Below, one piece after another: positions 54,748 through 64,000 of a stretch of 64,000 bases of DNA. The notes below the pieces were generated by a model, which was not told where the DNA came from, ran no database searches, and saw only the letters and a program-made list of their open reading frames with translations. The first letter of the stretch is position 1, and each line of letters opens with the position of its first letter. Source of the DNA: Paraphoma chrysanthemicola (taxonomy: Eukaryota > Ascomycota > Dothideomycetes > Pleosporales > Phaeosphaeriaceae); assembly GCA_020744225.1 (NCBI GenBank), contig JAGMWG010000021.1, positions 62,001 through 126,000 on the forward strand, read 5' to 3'. A program made the position numbers and the translations under genes.

Positions 54748-57280
54748 ATGTCGCCGCCGCCATCGGGTGTCAACGCCCAGCTGCGGCAGCTCATACACTA
54801 CCACCTCGACAACGGCTTCCAAGAGAACGCACTCTTTCTCGCCGGACGCCTGTATGCCCTCGAGCCCCGCAGTGCAGACGCCTCGCACCTCATAGCGCTT
54901 TGTAATCTGCGCCTAGGGCGATACAAGGCCGCCTTCGACTACTCCAAGTCGAAGGCGCTGCAGTCACAGCATCTGGGATGTGCATACATATTTGCGCAAG
55001 CGTGTCTGGCGCTGGAGAAATACGATCTCGGTGCTCAGGCGCTGGAAAAGACTCGCAGTTTGTGGGCTGGTCGCAACCACTGGAGTAAGCGCGTCATGGC
55101 GGCTAAATGTAGGAGGAGATGCTGACTTTTGCAGACAAACACTCGGAGATGTCGAGACGGCACGTACCTGATGCTGCGGCGTGTTTTTGCATGCTCGGCA
55201 AACTGTACGCGGCGCATGGCGACACGCAAAAGGCGATTGACAACTTTGTTGCGTCGCTGAAGATCAACTCGTTCATGTGGGATGCATTCACTGGTCTTTG
55301 TGACCTCGGCGCTCTGGTTCGCCCACACAACATCTTCAAGATCACGCCGGACATGCTTGCATCAATATCGCAAGCAGCACAGAATGGAATGGCGCAAGCC
55401 AGCGCACCATCGCAAGAAAGTCTAGATACTAGGAATCCTTTCGTCTCGACTCCCGAGGTCGACCCTTTCAACCCGTCTTCCAGACAGGTTGGTGACGTTG
55501 GACTCAATCTTGGAGGCTCAAATCTGCTGTCGCGGCTGAATGGCAGTCATGCGATGATGAACGGTGCGGGGACGACTTACCACAACGTCGAGACGCCGAT
55601 TGCAAACGGACAAGACTACCACGACGAAGACGTAATGATGGGCGAGGCAGGAGGCCCGGTCATGAACGAGCAGGGAGCAGACATCACCCAAGCGCCGGCA
55701 AGGAAGACTCGACCTAATTTCAGCGCGACGGAAGAGCCGCCAAGGATGCGCCCGATCACTTCGAGGCTGCGAACAAAGACCATTCCAGAGGGCGATCAAA
55801 CGGACATACCTCGCCCAATCAACCAGAACGGTCATAAGAGGACTGTTTCGGGGCATGCAACGCAGCACGCTCAAATATCGAGCGCACAAGTGGCGGATCC
55901 AACAGCCGCTCCACCACGACGAAGCACGAGGTTGCTGAAGTCGGTCACGTCGACGGTGCGAGGGGCTAGTGGACTAGCAAATGCATCAAGCAAAGAGCTG
56001 GAGACAAAGGAACGGAGAGAGCTGCGCAAGATGAAGGCAACGGGAACTAAGGGTAAGACCGGCATGACATCGACCGTAGGCAGGGTTGTTAGTGGAAACC
56101 GCAAACCACCAATCGAGATTTCCGACTCGAAACCTGATTCCAGACCAACAAGCGCAGCAGCAACCGCACATCCGTCGCGAATGGCGCCGCCAGCTGATAC
56201 TGCTCGAGAGCAGGAAGCGCTGACCTGGCTACTGGGCCTGCTACTGAAGATCGGCTCAGGATACAAGCATTTGAGCAAGTTTGATTCGAGAAAAGCTTTG
56301 GAAGCTTTCGCTGCAGTACCAGTCGGACAACGCGAGACTCCTTGGGTGCTCGCGCAAATGGGCAAGGCCTACTACGAGCGAGGAGACTATCTTGAGGCTG
56401 AGAAGGTCTTCAAGAAGATTCGAGAAAAGGCGCCTTCGTATATGGAACACATGGAAGTGTACTCGAACACACTATGGCAGTTGAGGCGGGAAGTACCGTT
56501 GAGCCATCTTGCACACACGTTGATGGACCAGGATCGTCTTTCACCGCAGGCATGGTGCGCACTGGGTAATGCAAACTCGCTGGATCGACAACACGACGAC
56601 GCCATCAAGTGCTTCAGCAGAGCCACGCAGCTTGATCCAAAGTTTGCATACGCCTTCACGCTTCAAGGTCACGAGCACGTCACCAATGAGGAGTTTGACA
56701 AGGCCATGGCAGCGTTCCGAGGAGCTACCAGCGCGGACCATCGACACTACAATGGCTGGTATGGCTTGGGTAATGTGTACGAGCGATTGGGCAAGTTCGA
56801 CGTGGCAGAGAAGCATTATCGTGAAGCAGCACGCATAAATCCGAACAACGCTATGATCCTTGTTCGGATCGGAATGGTAAGGTCTCACCGAATCACCCGT
56901 CAAGCAATGCTAACATTCACCAGATGCTCGACCGCATGAAGAAGACCGAACCTGCTTTGATGCAGTTCGAATCTGCTCTCAAGATCGACCCCATGTCCAA
57001 GAACGCCCGCTTCCGCAAAGCACAAGTCTTGCTCAAGCTTGGAGCGCCCGATGAGTCGCTTCAGGAACTCCTCGTTCTCAAGGACATTGCGCCGGACGAC
57101 CCGAATGTGCATTTCATGCTTGGACGCTGTTACAAGAAGCTGCATGACCGCGCAAATGCGGTTCGGCATTTGACGATTGCAATGAATCTGGATCCCAAGT
57201 CGCACGGCATCGTCAAGGAGGTATTGGAGAGCTTTGACCAAGAAGACGACGGCGGATGGAGCAGTGAAGATGATCGATGA
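54748..57280 (+). CDS. CDC27: Anaphase-promoting complex subunit Cdc27 / APC3 / Nuc2
   Basis: TPR scaffold of the APC/C ubiquitin ligase, which binds the Ile-Arg tails of co-activators and drives exit from mitosis. Exons 54748..55084, 55135..56876 and 56924..57280 give 811 residues. N-terminal TPR-like repeats (about 1-180) include LIHYHLDNGFQENALFLAGRLYALEP. A disordered linker (about 200-470) is rich in Ser, Thr and Arg and carries several Ser/Thr-Pro sites. The C-terminal superhelix (about 480-800) has KALEAFAAVP, AWCALGNANSLDRQHDDAIKCFSRATQLDP, AYAFTLQGHE, GWYGLGNVYERLGKFDVAEKHY and VHFMLGRCYKKL, in the order known from Cdc27. The acidic tail ends WSSEDDR. Confidence 0.95.
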
Positions 57281-57761
57281 TGACTTTGGCCGCACACCCT
57301 TGAACCAAAATATGCTTCGAAGTTTTGCTACTGCTTTCTATCGTATCAGCAGAGAACAACAGCACATCGACGTAACACTCAACACGACTTTGCGTATACC
57401 TGGCGGCGCACCTGGACTCCTCTTTATACCCCTCTATATCTTCATCATCACCTTGCATTCCCGGAGCATGAGAAAGCGAGACGAACATCTATACCTCTGC
57501 ATACTGCATAATTCGCATCCACGGGCGTTTCAGGAGCACACAAACACACATACTATGATTGAGACCAGCCCAGTTGGGCGGTAGTTGGACTTGCATTGCT
57601 GGCTGGCTTGAATGAGGAATATGATTACCATGATCAGATTGGATATCATCATCATGCCACAGTGAGTTGGGAGCGAGAGCAGTGTATACTAGATAGATGA
57701 ATGCATTCGAAAACCTGCACACTCGCTATCTGTGTGGCAGTCTATGTGATATTTTGTGCGT
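57281..57761. other. Convergent intergenic region
   Basis: Between the ends of CDC27 and the Ser-Pro-repeat gene. Nothing supported. Confidence 0.5.
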
Positions 57762-58691
57762 CTACTTACGCTTGGTTTCCTTATTGCTCAACGAGCCTGT
57801 ATCGACTGCAGCATCCACGATCTCTTCCTGCGTATCTTCGTCTGCCTTTGCGTCGGCATCGTCATCTTCCTTCCGTTCCGCTAGCTCACCTTGTGCCATC
57901 AATGCATCAATCATCTTACTCTCCACCCTCGCCTTTTCTGCACTTTCCCGCCTCCTCACCTCCTCCTTGTCGTCTATCCACTCCTTCTTCCTCACCTGCC
58001 TCTCCCTCCTATCCTCCTCGTCAAGGATATCACCTTTGTTATTCCTTCCCCTCATCTCCGTCCGGTTCTCGTCAGCACCTCCCACGTTTGTATATTCTTC
58101 TACAATTCCACCTCCTTCCCATCTAAGTCGCTTCAGTCGTTCAGTCCTCAACCTCGACCTTTCTGCTCATATCCTCTTCTTCCTTTTCCCAGGCAAGACA
58201 TCTCTCGCAACTAACTCCTCTTCCAAAGCTCTGACCTGGTCTTGTATCCCATCCACACTCTCCGTCTCGCTTACAATCTCGCTCGCTGTCGGATTATCTG
58301 GTTTGGCCGGCGACGGCGAGCGCGATCGCGGCCAGTGTTGGGATGGAGCTGGGAGTGGAGAAGGTTGTTGTGGTGTCGCATTCGTTGAGCGGAGGTGGGG
58401 ATGCAGGGATTCGAGAATTGCGCCAAAGGCATTTGGAGCCTCGATGAGAGGTGGCGTGATGAGGAGGGCCCGTTCTTCAAGTGGATGTGTGTCCTGGGAT
58501 TGGACGTGTGGAAGGATGGGGCCGAAAGGAGGGGGTGGAGGTGAGTCGGAGGAAAGAGAGTGAGATGGGGAAAACGAGAGGGACGGTGAAGGCGAAGGTG
58601 ACGGAGACGGGGATGGAGATGGTGTTGGTGAGGGGGACGGCGATGGCGAACGAGATTTGAACGCTGGGTTTGCGGTCTGTTTGGGAGGCAT
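57762..58691 (-). CDS. Ser-Pro-repeat, charged protein; frame interrupted by TGA
   Basis: Unknown family. From the ATG at 58691 the frame gives MPPKQTANPAFKSRSPSPS and then a long Ser-Pro dipeptide run (about residues 13-45). Next are Pro-rich segments and an ESVDGIQDQVRALEEELVARD helix, then a basic PGKRKKRI and a TGA at 58167-58169. The same frame continues without interruption to 57762, with a basic/acidic helical region (KKEWIDDKEEVRRRESAEKARVESKM) and an acidic tail. An intron (donor GTTAGT at about 58198-58203, acceptor CTTAG after a GACTGAA branch site) would remove the TGA and keep the frame; this is the reading I favour, at 57762-58691 overall. Otherwise the gene ends at 58167 with 174 residues. 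Ser-Pro runs suggest phosphorylation; function is not known. Confidence 0.5.
58559..58660 (-). repeat. Low-complexity Ser-Pro-coding repeat
   Basis: An imperfect 6-nt repeat encoding Ser-Pro dipeptides (with single Thr, Leu and Phe changes) in the N-terminal part of the gene at 57762-58691. Prone to length change. Confidence 0.8.
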
Positions 58692-59132
58692 CGGTACTCT
58701 GAATACACACGGCTGTGCTGTGGGTCAAGCAAAGAGAATCCATGACGGATGCTACATAAGAATAGACGAATGGTTTGCTACCTTACGCGTGAGAAGTTCT
58801 CGTGCAAGTAAAAGATGATCAGGCATCTGAGTTGAAACATGCTGCTTTTTTAGGTGTATTGCGCATAGCTCGTGTGTTCAACACTGCGATTGCGAGTAGG
58901 TCAGAAGCATGCGATGTTTCCGAATAGACTCAGTATGCAAGGCGTCAATCGCAAAAAAAAGGAGTGCAAATGAATCTCAAAAAGTTTGTTTATATCGAGA
59001 TACTCTCACAGTAGCATGTCAACATCCTCCCGTCGCACTACTGCGTTCACTTTCAAGTCGTACAGTAGTGTTAACCTCGCCTTCATCCATTCCAGTGCGT
59101 GTCTTTAGCTGTGCCTGTCCCTAGCTCGGATG
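58692..59132. other. Intergenic region
   Basis: Upstream of the Ser-Pro-repeat gene and downstream of F-box-like paralogue E. No feature seen. Confidence 0.5.
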
Positions 59133-59915
59133 TCAGATCCCATTCTCAATGAAATCCTTCGCATTATTGAATTCGGTTTCGGACAAGATCTCCCGGAGGG
59201 CCTCTATGTGTAGATGGGCTTCCTCGGCCATATGGATTCTCCAGGTTCGAACATCAATCGAAAAGCCGCGATTCTCCAGTCTCTCTCTTTTATAAGTAAG
59301 TTCTTTCCCGAACAACCTCAGATCTGAACGCTTGACGGTCTTCTGTCCAAGGCCAAGCCCCAATTCCACCACGCGAACCTGTGGGTAGAGCTGGAGTAGA
59401 CCAGAAAGCTTGGTCAGGGTCGTAAGCTCAGCTCCAGTGATTCCGTTTGTTTCAATGATAATCTTCAGCTTGTGTCCCAGATCTCCGATCGTAGTCTTTG
59501 AGAGAAAGAACTCGCACGCCTCGACAGCACGAATTGAACATGAAAATTCCCGAGTGTCACAATCTTCCGGGTCGTCTCCATCAAAGATAAGTGTGGGGCA
59601 ACCCGATAATATCGTAGGCATTTCGTGTCGTAACTCGCTTGACAGGCAAACTCTGGTGAAGGGATCGTCTTGGAACTCTGGATCACAATCGTCGCGGGTG
59701 TCCCTACTCTTGAAAGTTCCCACTCTCTTTCCGGGCTCTTCAGATTTCCAGTGCCAGATTAATCTAGTGGGATAGGATAGGGCATGGTTTGTAATCATAA
59801 ATCGCAGTTCGACCGGGAGCTTCAGGAAGGGAACGAGAACTATTCGATGTAGAGTGTCCACGATTGAATTCCAGAGTGTGTAACAGGTATGAGATGTCCT
59901 CGCGGAATGAAGCAT
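59133..59915 (-). CDS. F-box-like protein, paralogue E
   Basis: Single exon, 260 residues. The F-box-like motif is VPFLKLPVELRFMITNHAL (about residues 28-46), followed by an LIWHWKSE stretch that parallels LQWKWL of paralogue A. The middle has CxSSELRHEMPTIL in the place of the SRQLYAET block, an EFSCSIRAVEACEFFL helix and a long amphipathic C-terminus. It is more divergent than copies A-C and may form its own subgroup with the decayed copy F just downstream on the same strand. The first in-frame ATG is used. Function is inferred only from the motif; SCF ligase adaptor is the usual role of F-box proteins. Confidence 0.65.
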   Translation of the reverse strand: MLHSARTSHTCYTLWNSIVDTLHRIVLVPFLKLPVELRFMITNHALSYPTRLIWHWKSEEPGKRVGTFKSRDTRDDCDPEFQDDPFTRVCLSSELRHEMPTILSGCPTLIFDGDDPEDCDTREFSCSIRAVEACEFFLSKTTIGDLGHKLKIIIETNGITGAELTTLTKLSGLLQLYPQVRVVELGLGLGQKTVKRSDLRLFGKELTYKRERLENRGFSIDVRTWRIHMAEEAHLHIEALREILSETEFNNAKDFIENGI

Positions 59916-60867
59916 CGCTCAGAAAGCTGAACTGAAGTCAACACCATGCTGCGAGTCCTAACACAATCGTGGTGAGCATACCGGTCAATAGTGTCCGCAA
60001 GCAACGAACGATTCGCCGGGCTGAGGCTTCGGGAGCGCTCTATTGAGATCAATCCCGCCACTTACACCTCTAAGTCGTGTTCTGCGCCTGTTCCCGGTAT
60101 GTGGTCCTTGCTGGAGGATGTGCCGGCTTGTGTAGCGGACCTCATTTTGCCTGGCGATCCGATTGGCAGTTTCCGCGAGTTGATTGCAAGAGAAATTTGT
60201 CGAGATTCAAGTGACTATGACAGTGCGTCAGTGCACGAGAGGGAAGGTACACATATCTAATCAGGCTTGGCATACGCGGTATCAGGTGACAGTTCTGGTG
60301 TACGCGTCTGTAGAAATGGCAATATAAGGACCTCTAGACATTTCCCTGCGCCACGGAAAGAAGGCAAGATCTGCGCGTCACACAAAATGCTGCGAAGAAG
60401 GATCGCATCTATGCCAGAGCAAGACGCATCTCAAAATTAGCTAGACTGTTAAAGCATGGCCAAAAGAAATTGTATGGTATCAGGGAAGACTAAAGACTTT
60501 GCACATCCACTGAAAATTGGACACGAGTGTCGTCTAGCTGATAAGTGCCCACTGAGATCTCAAGCACGCTTGCTAGTTTCGCATTCTTTTCTGCTACGTG
60601 AGAGGCAAGTGTACATGCTTATGACCAGCTCATATCTTCGATTGCATTCGCGCCGACCTTAGCTTCTGCTCTTTATATCTCCATCATTGCCTGTACTTCG
60701 TGATAGATGCAGTCGTAGCTAGGCACTATTTGCCCATTATGCGTTATGATGACCAAAAGCAATTCATCTCTTCCGCATCCCTGAGCAGTAAAGCTTATCA
60801 TGTAAGCTGGACTGGTACCGAGTTCAATTTGAGTCGGAATCGTCCAGCAAAGCACGCGACACTGCAC
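59916..60867. other. Intergenic region between the two F-box-like copies
   Basis: Short open frames on both strands without recognisable content. No gene supported. Confidence 0.5.
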
Positions 60868-61963
60868 TCATATTCCAAGCCGCTCCCAGTCCAGTACGAG
60901 CCTCTTCTCGTCATCCGTAAGGTACCCAGATACTGCGGGCATATGCAGATCTCCGACTGGGTCCGGGTAAATGCGCCAGTCGCGGTGCTCTTCAGAAACG
61001 GCTGATACAAAATCAGTCACCTTCTGTGCCTCCCTCATGTAACTGTCGAATCATTTGCGCATCTCTTCATGCTCTGATACAAATGGCTCGCCATCTTCCA
61101 CACGCTCTTGCATATCCTTGAGGAACCACGAAGGCAGGGGTTCCAGCGCCCAATCTGTGTATCGGATGTGAGACTGGAAGCCGCGGAAATTGTTCATGAA
61201 GTCCTTGAAATGGATTACGTCGTCCTCGACATATGAAAGCTGCTGTAAATCGAGACGGGCGGCGGGGAAGAGCGACTGTACATGTGGATGTACGTTCCTG
61301 CCGAAAAATAACAATGCCTCTGCCACAGTGTCCAGGACCCCGCTAGGTGTATACACCAATTCGAGCCAATTCCTAGGCGCCCGGTCACAATGCATATCTT
61401 CGCAGTCAAATACGAAAATATTGACCCTGAAAACAATAGTATGCGTCTCTGCATAAAGGGACTTGTAGGTTCGTGACAGAGCGTTGAGAGTCTCAAATGA
61501 TCTCGAACATATCACCATCCGTGTCTCAGTTTTGCCACTTTTGGGTCCTTACGATAGTTCTGCCAGGTCCAGCACAGGCCTTCCGCCGTGTAGAAGGCGA
61601 AGTCCGCGATCATGATTCGCAATTCAGTTGGAAGCTCCATGACGGAAAACGGCTGGCTGTTTGAGGCGCAGCAAAGGTTCGAAGAAGGGAGTCAAAAACA
61701 TTCTCGTGTTCACCTTCATTCGCATCCGTATCAGCATACACATCTCGGCTAAGTGAAGTGAGTCTGACAACGCCGGTAGGTGCCTGGTTCGAGGGATCGA
61801 GATCGTAGGTCATGGTGCTTCGAAAGGCAGTGCAAGTGAAAAACCTTGAGGCTCTATTATTTACATAATGGTGACATGTCTTGGGTAGTACAGACTTTTG
61901 CAACAATCTAGGAATGATGTCTTGCTCTGACAGGCTCAAGGTGTCGAAGACTTTGCGTGACAA
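60868..61963 (-). pseudogene. Decayed F-box-like copy, paralogue F
   Basis: Family blocks occur in order in shifting frames. An N-terminal frame (61963-61610) runs up to the motif. FSVMELPTELRIMIADFAF lies in a second frame at about 61640-61590 and runs to a TGA near 61513. A third frame, from 61518 on, carries SFETLNALSRTYKSLYAETHTIVFRVN, the SRQLYAET block. That frame meets a TGA at 61051-61053 but stays open beyond it to 60868, where the C-terminal region ends DWRIYPDP ... LVLDWERLG, like NWRLYPVQ ... LVRSWNRDG of copy B. So the copy has one or two frameshifts and one in-frame stop, while the residues on both sides still align. This points to recent decay, or an assembly error if several were corrected together. 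Confidence 0.7.
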
Positions 61964-62824
61964 TGACAGCTTGCTAACCTCGTGCTGCTCTTCTGAGAGC
62001 GTAGTACGAAAAAATATGAGAACATCTTCGTTCCCGTTGTTTAAAGGCTGCTCATTAGTGATGCCCTGGGTGGGAGATGACTGGATGGGGGCGTCGTCGC
62101 TGCTCTAGTCGACTACATGGAGCACGAATGGCGCTGTACCGTGGTCGGCCCTCATTGTGAGTTTTGACGATACACGAGACCGACAGTGGCAGTAGTCCCT
62201 GTTGTACTTGGGAAGCAATGGAGTCCGCAATTTGGGGCAAAAAGGAGGATTGGTTGAGGCGTGAGCAATCGCGCCTACTCAAACAAGAGCCAACCTGGAC
62301 ATCTCACGCGGAACAGCGTGCTCTGCGCAGGCAGACAAACACACGACAGGACACAATTCAACCGTTTCCGAACTCCATGCAATACTGTTCGACAGCAATT
62401 GAGCACCGCTGCCCCAGTAGCGATGGCAACTTCGGTGATCTGTAACTACGGCATTCTTGGGAATGAAAATCGTGCAGGGCAACCAAGAAATCTCGGGCCA
62501 ATTGCATTTGTGGGTTTGAGCTTACGTCACAACCCTCATTCACAATTGTTTCCCGCTGCAAAGAGTGAGATTTGCAGACTGCCGTTGATAGCACATCTAA
62601 GTACGAATGGTGATCAAGTCTAGAGGTACGGCAAGCGCATGCACACTTTAGGTGAGCGCTAGCGCGTCGGCACTCGGAATTCAAGCCACCAACTCCGTGT
62701 CTGTCTTCGCAACTCCATAAACCCCATCCTCAGCACTAGCCACCTGCCTCCCAACTGTCTCGCCTGTTTACTTCTTTTTGGATGCTTTGTAGCCCATGTA
62801 TATTCACATTCGCTCTCTTGCACG
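61964..62824. other. Intergenic region
   Basis: Upstream of decayed copy F and the transcription-factor gene (divergent). A 75-codon frame from the ATG at 62218 has a charged helical start but no support as a gene. Confidence 0.45.
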
Positions 62825-64000
62825 ATGGTCAGGGTAACTCAGCGCCAACGTTGCATATATGCCTACTAAGTTCTGTAGACAGGCAACTTGTTTCCGGCGC
62901 GACTGCGGGCTTCGCATCAGGACAAGCGCCAAAACCCCAATTTCCGCCGTAACGGGAAGCTACAAGCATGTGAGCCGTGCAGAAAAGGCAAGCTGCGATG
63001 CGATCATATGATGCCAACATGCGGCCGGTACATAACATTCAGCACTTCTGCGAAGAGTGTATGCTAAGTACTCTCAGGTGTGCGAAGCGAAGCAAGCAAG
63101 AGCAATGCGTCTACCATCCCGCGCCCTTGACAAAGTCTGCGAATCCACAAGATACCGACTCTCCTGCTAGTAGCCCTCGTATCAACAGCTTCAGCACAGC
63201 TTACCACTCCACTATTGATGGCGCTGGAGTTCGTGACACGGTAGTGCCAGAGCCGAAACGTGTTAGATACAACGACGACTTTGAACCTAGCATTCCAACA
63301 GAAAATCTCCCAGTACTACCGGCATCCCCTGAGAGCGTTGAGGATCTTCGAAAACCGTTACCAGCTGCTAGCCTCCAGATGAATACACTCGGCTTCGATC
63401 AAGACACGAACTTCATGAGCCATTCCGCTGTGCTCTCCGAATACGAGCTCAAAGTCGGAATACAGTCGTTTGACGGACGTGCTACGTCCGCATCGACCGT
63501 GACGCCTGTGCAGATTGATCGAGGCGCTGCTGTACTCACACTCTTGAAGGATCTCTCCACCATCGAGAAATACATTGATAAGTAAGTGTTCCCCATCTCT
63601 ACACCTTCAGTATGTGTACTCCCCGAGTCATGCTACCTCACGAAGCCGTGAAATGGTGCTGTCATTGCTGCCGTGTTCGGATAATAGCCCCTGCTAACTT
63701 CGATTTTAGATGGTATTCATTCGCAGGAGGAATCGTCATCATTGAGCCTATGGTGAAGATCTGGCTTGACGGCCTCGGCTCAACATGGCGTAGATTTTTC
63801 GATTCCCAAAAGCCTGACGATCTGCGCCTTATGTCACAGAAACTATGCGAGAACACACTTACACCAGTCTCACAGACCCTGAAAAGACATACGACCCCTC
63901 GAGAGTTCTGTGCCAGTGCTACTGGACCATTTCTGAGGTGGGAGGTGGTAGGTATAATAGTCACCTTGGTCTCTCTTGTAGCGCAATCTCTGAAAGGTAA
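62825..64000 (+). CDS. Zn2Cys6 transcription factor (5' part, runs off the window)
   Basis: Fungal DNA-binding regulator. Exons 62825..62833, 62879..63027, 63078..63581 and 63710 to beyond the window. Exon 1 is only three codons; its intron has TACTAAG and TAG. The binuclear cluster is completed by the second junction: ACEPCRKGKLRCD, TCGRCAKRSKQEQC, i.e. CX2CX6CX6CX2CX8C, starting about residue 34. A basic YHPAPLTK linker and a Ser/Pro-rich region follow (about 60-170), then a helical stretch (LTLLKDLSTIEKYIDKWYSF), which may open the fungal-specific regulatory domain. The last bases read GGTAA, possibly the next donor. The target genes cannot be told from the sequence, and no cluster is visible on this side. 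Confidence 0.85.

Noticed and set aside
62218..62445. 75-codon frame upstream of the transcription factor
   Set aside because: Charged helical start only; no splice or family evidence.

Overview
The window is nuclear DNA of a filamentous ascomycete. Genes carry short GT-AG introns (mostly 48-90 nt) with CTAAC/CTGAC-type branch sites, starts are often CACCATGG-like, and the proteins are typical of Pezizomycotina. Several low-copy families look closest to Dothideomycetes (the Capnodiales/Mycosphaerellales type of genome); that lineage is my inference from protein style, not a database result. I saw no rRNA, tRNA, CRISPR array or intact transposon.

Layout. 1-9 kb: a conserved fungal protein of unknown function (1630-3112, -), a four-helix membrane protein (5898-6692, +) and an SLC1-type lysophosphatidate acyltransferase (7549-8568, +). 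9-16 kb: a short-chain dehydrogenase (9320-10392, +) convergent with an intronless, bacterial-looking arginine decarboxylase-type enzyme (10401-11942, -), then transaldolase (13196-14375, +) and Cu/Zn superoxide dismutase (14825-15750, +). 17-29 kb: a Red1/ZFC3H1-like RNA-surveillance zinc-finger protein (17058-20822, -) and a class II myosin heavy chain of 2,427 residues (21324-28761, +), transcribed divergently from a 501-bp gap.

29-43 kb is an accessory block. It has three members of an F-box-like paralogue family (two intact, one decayed), a RidA/YjgF protein, a gene broken by an apparent 7-nt insertion, a glyoxalase-like VOC protein, NADH-cytochrome b5 reductase, a FabG-like dehydrogenase, two small unrecognised genes (one with an HTLF-DQEA repeat) and another decayed frame. 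43.3-47.1 kb has no gene I can support.

47-58 kb is housekeeping again: a Whi3-like RNA-binding protein with a long leader, mitochondrial ribosomal protein mS45/Bot1, the ER-targeting factor SND2/TMEM208, and APC/C subunit Cdc27 (divergent from SND2). 58-64 kb is accessory: a Ser-Pro-repeat protein interrupted by an in-frame TGA, two more F-box-like paralogues (one decayed) and the 5' part of a Zn2Cys6 transcription factor that runs off the window.

How it works together: the core genes serve lipid and redox metabolism (SLC1, TAL1, SOD1, CBR1), cytokinesis and cell cycle (myosin II, Cdc27, Whi3), RNA turnover (Red1-like), ER targeting and mitochondrial translation. There is no obvious biosynthetic gene cluster. 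The most unusual items are the probable bacterial-origin decarboxylase, the expanding and decaying F-box-like family in two patches about 27 kb apart, and several frames broken by a single stop or shift. Exon boundaries were set by hand from splice signals and reading frame.
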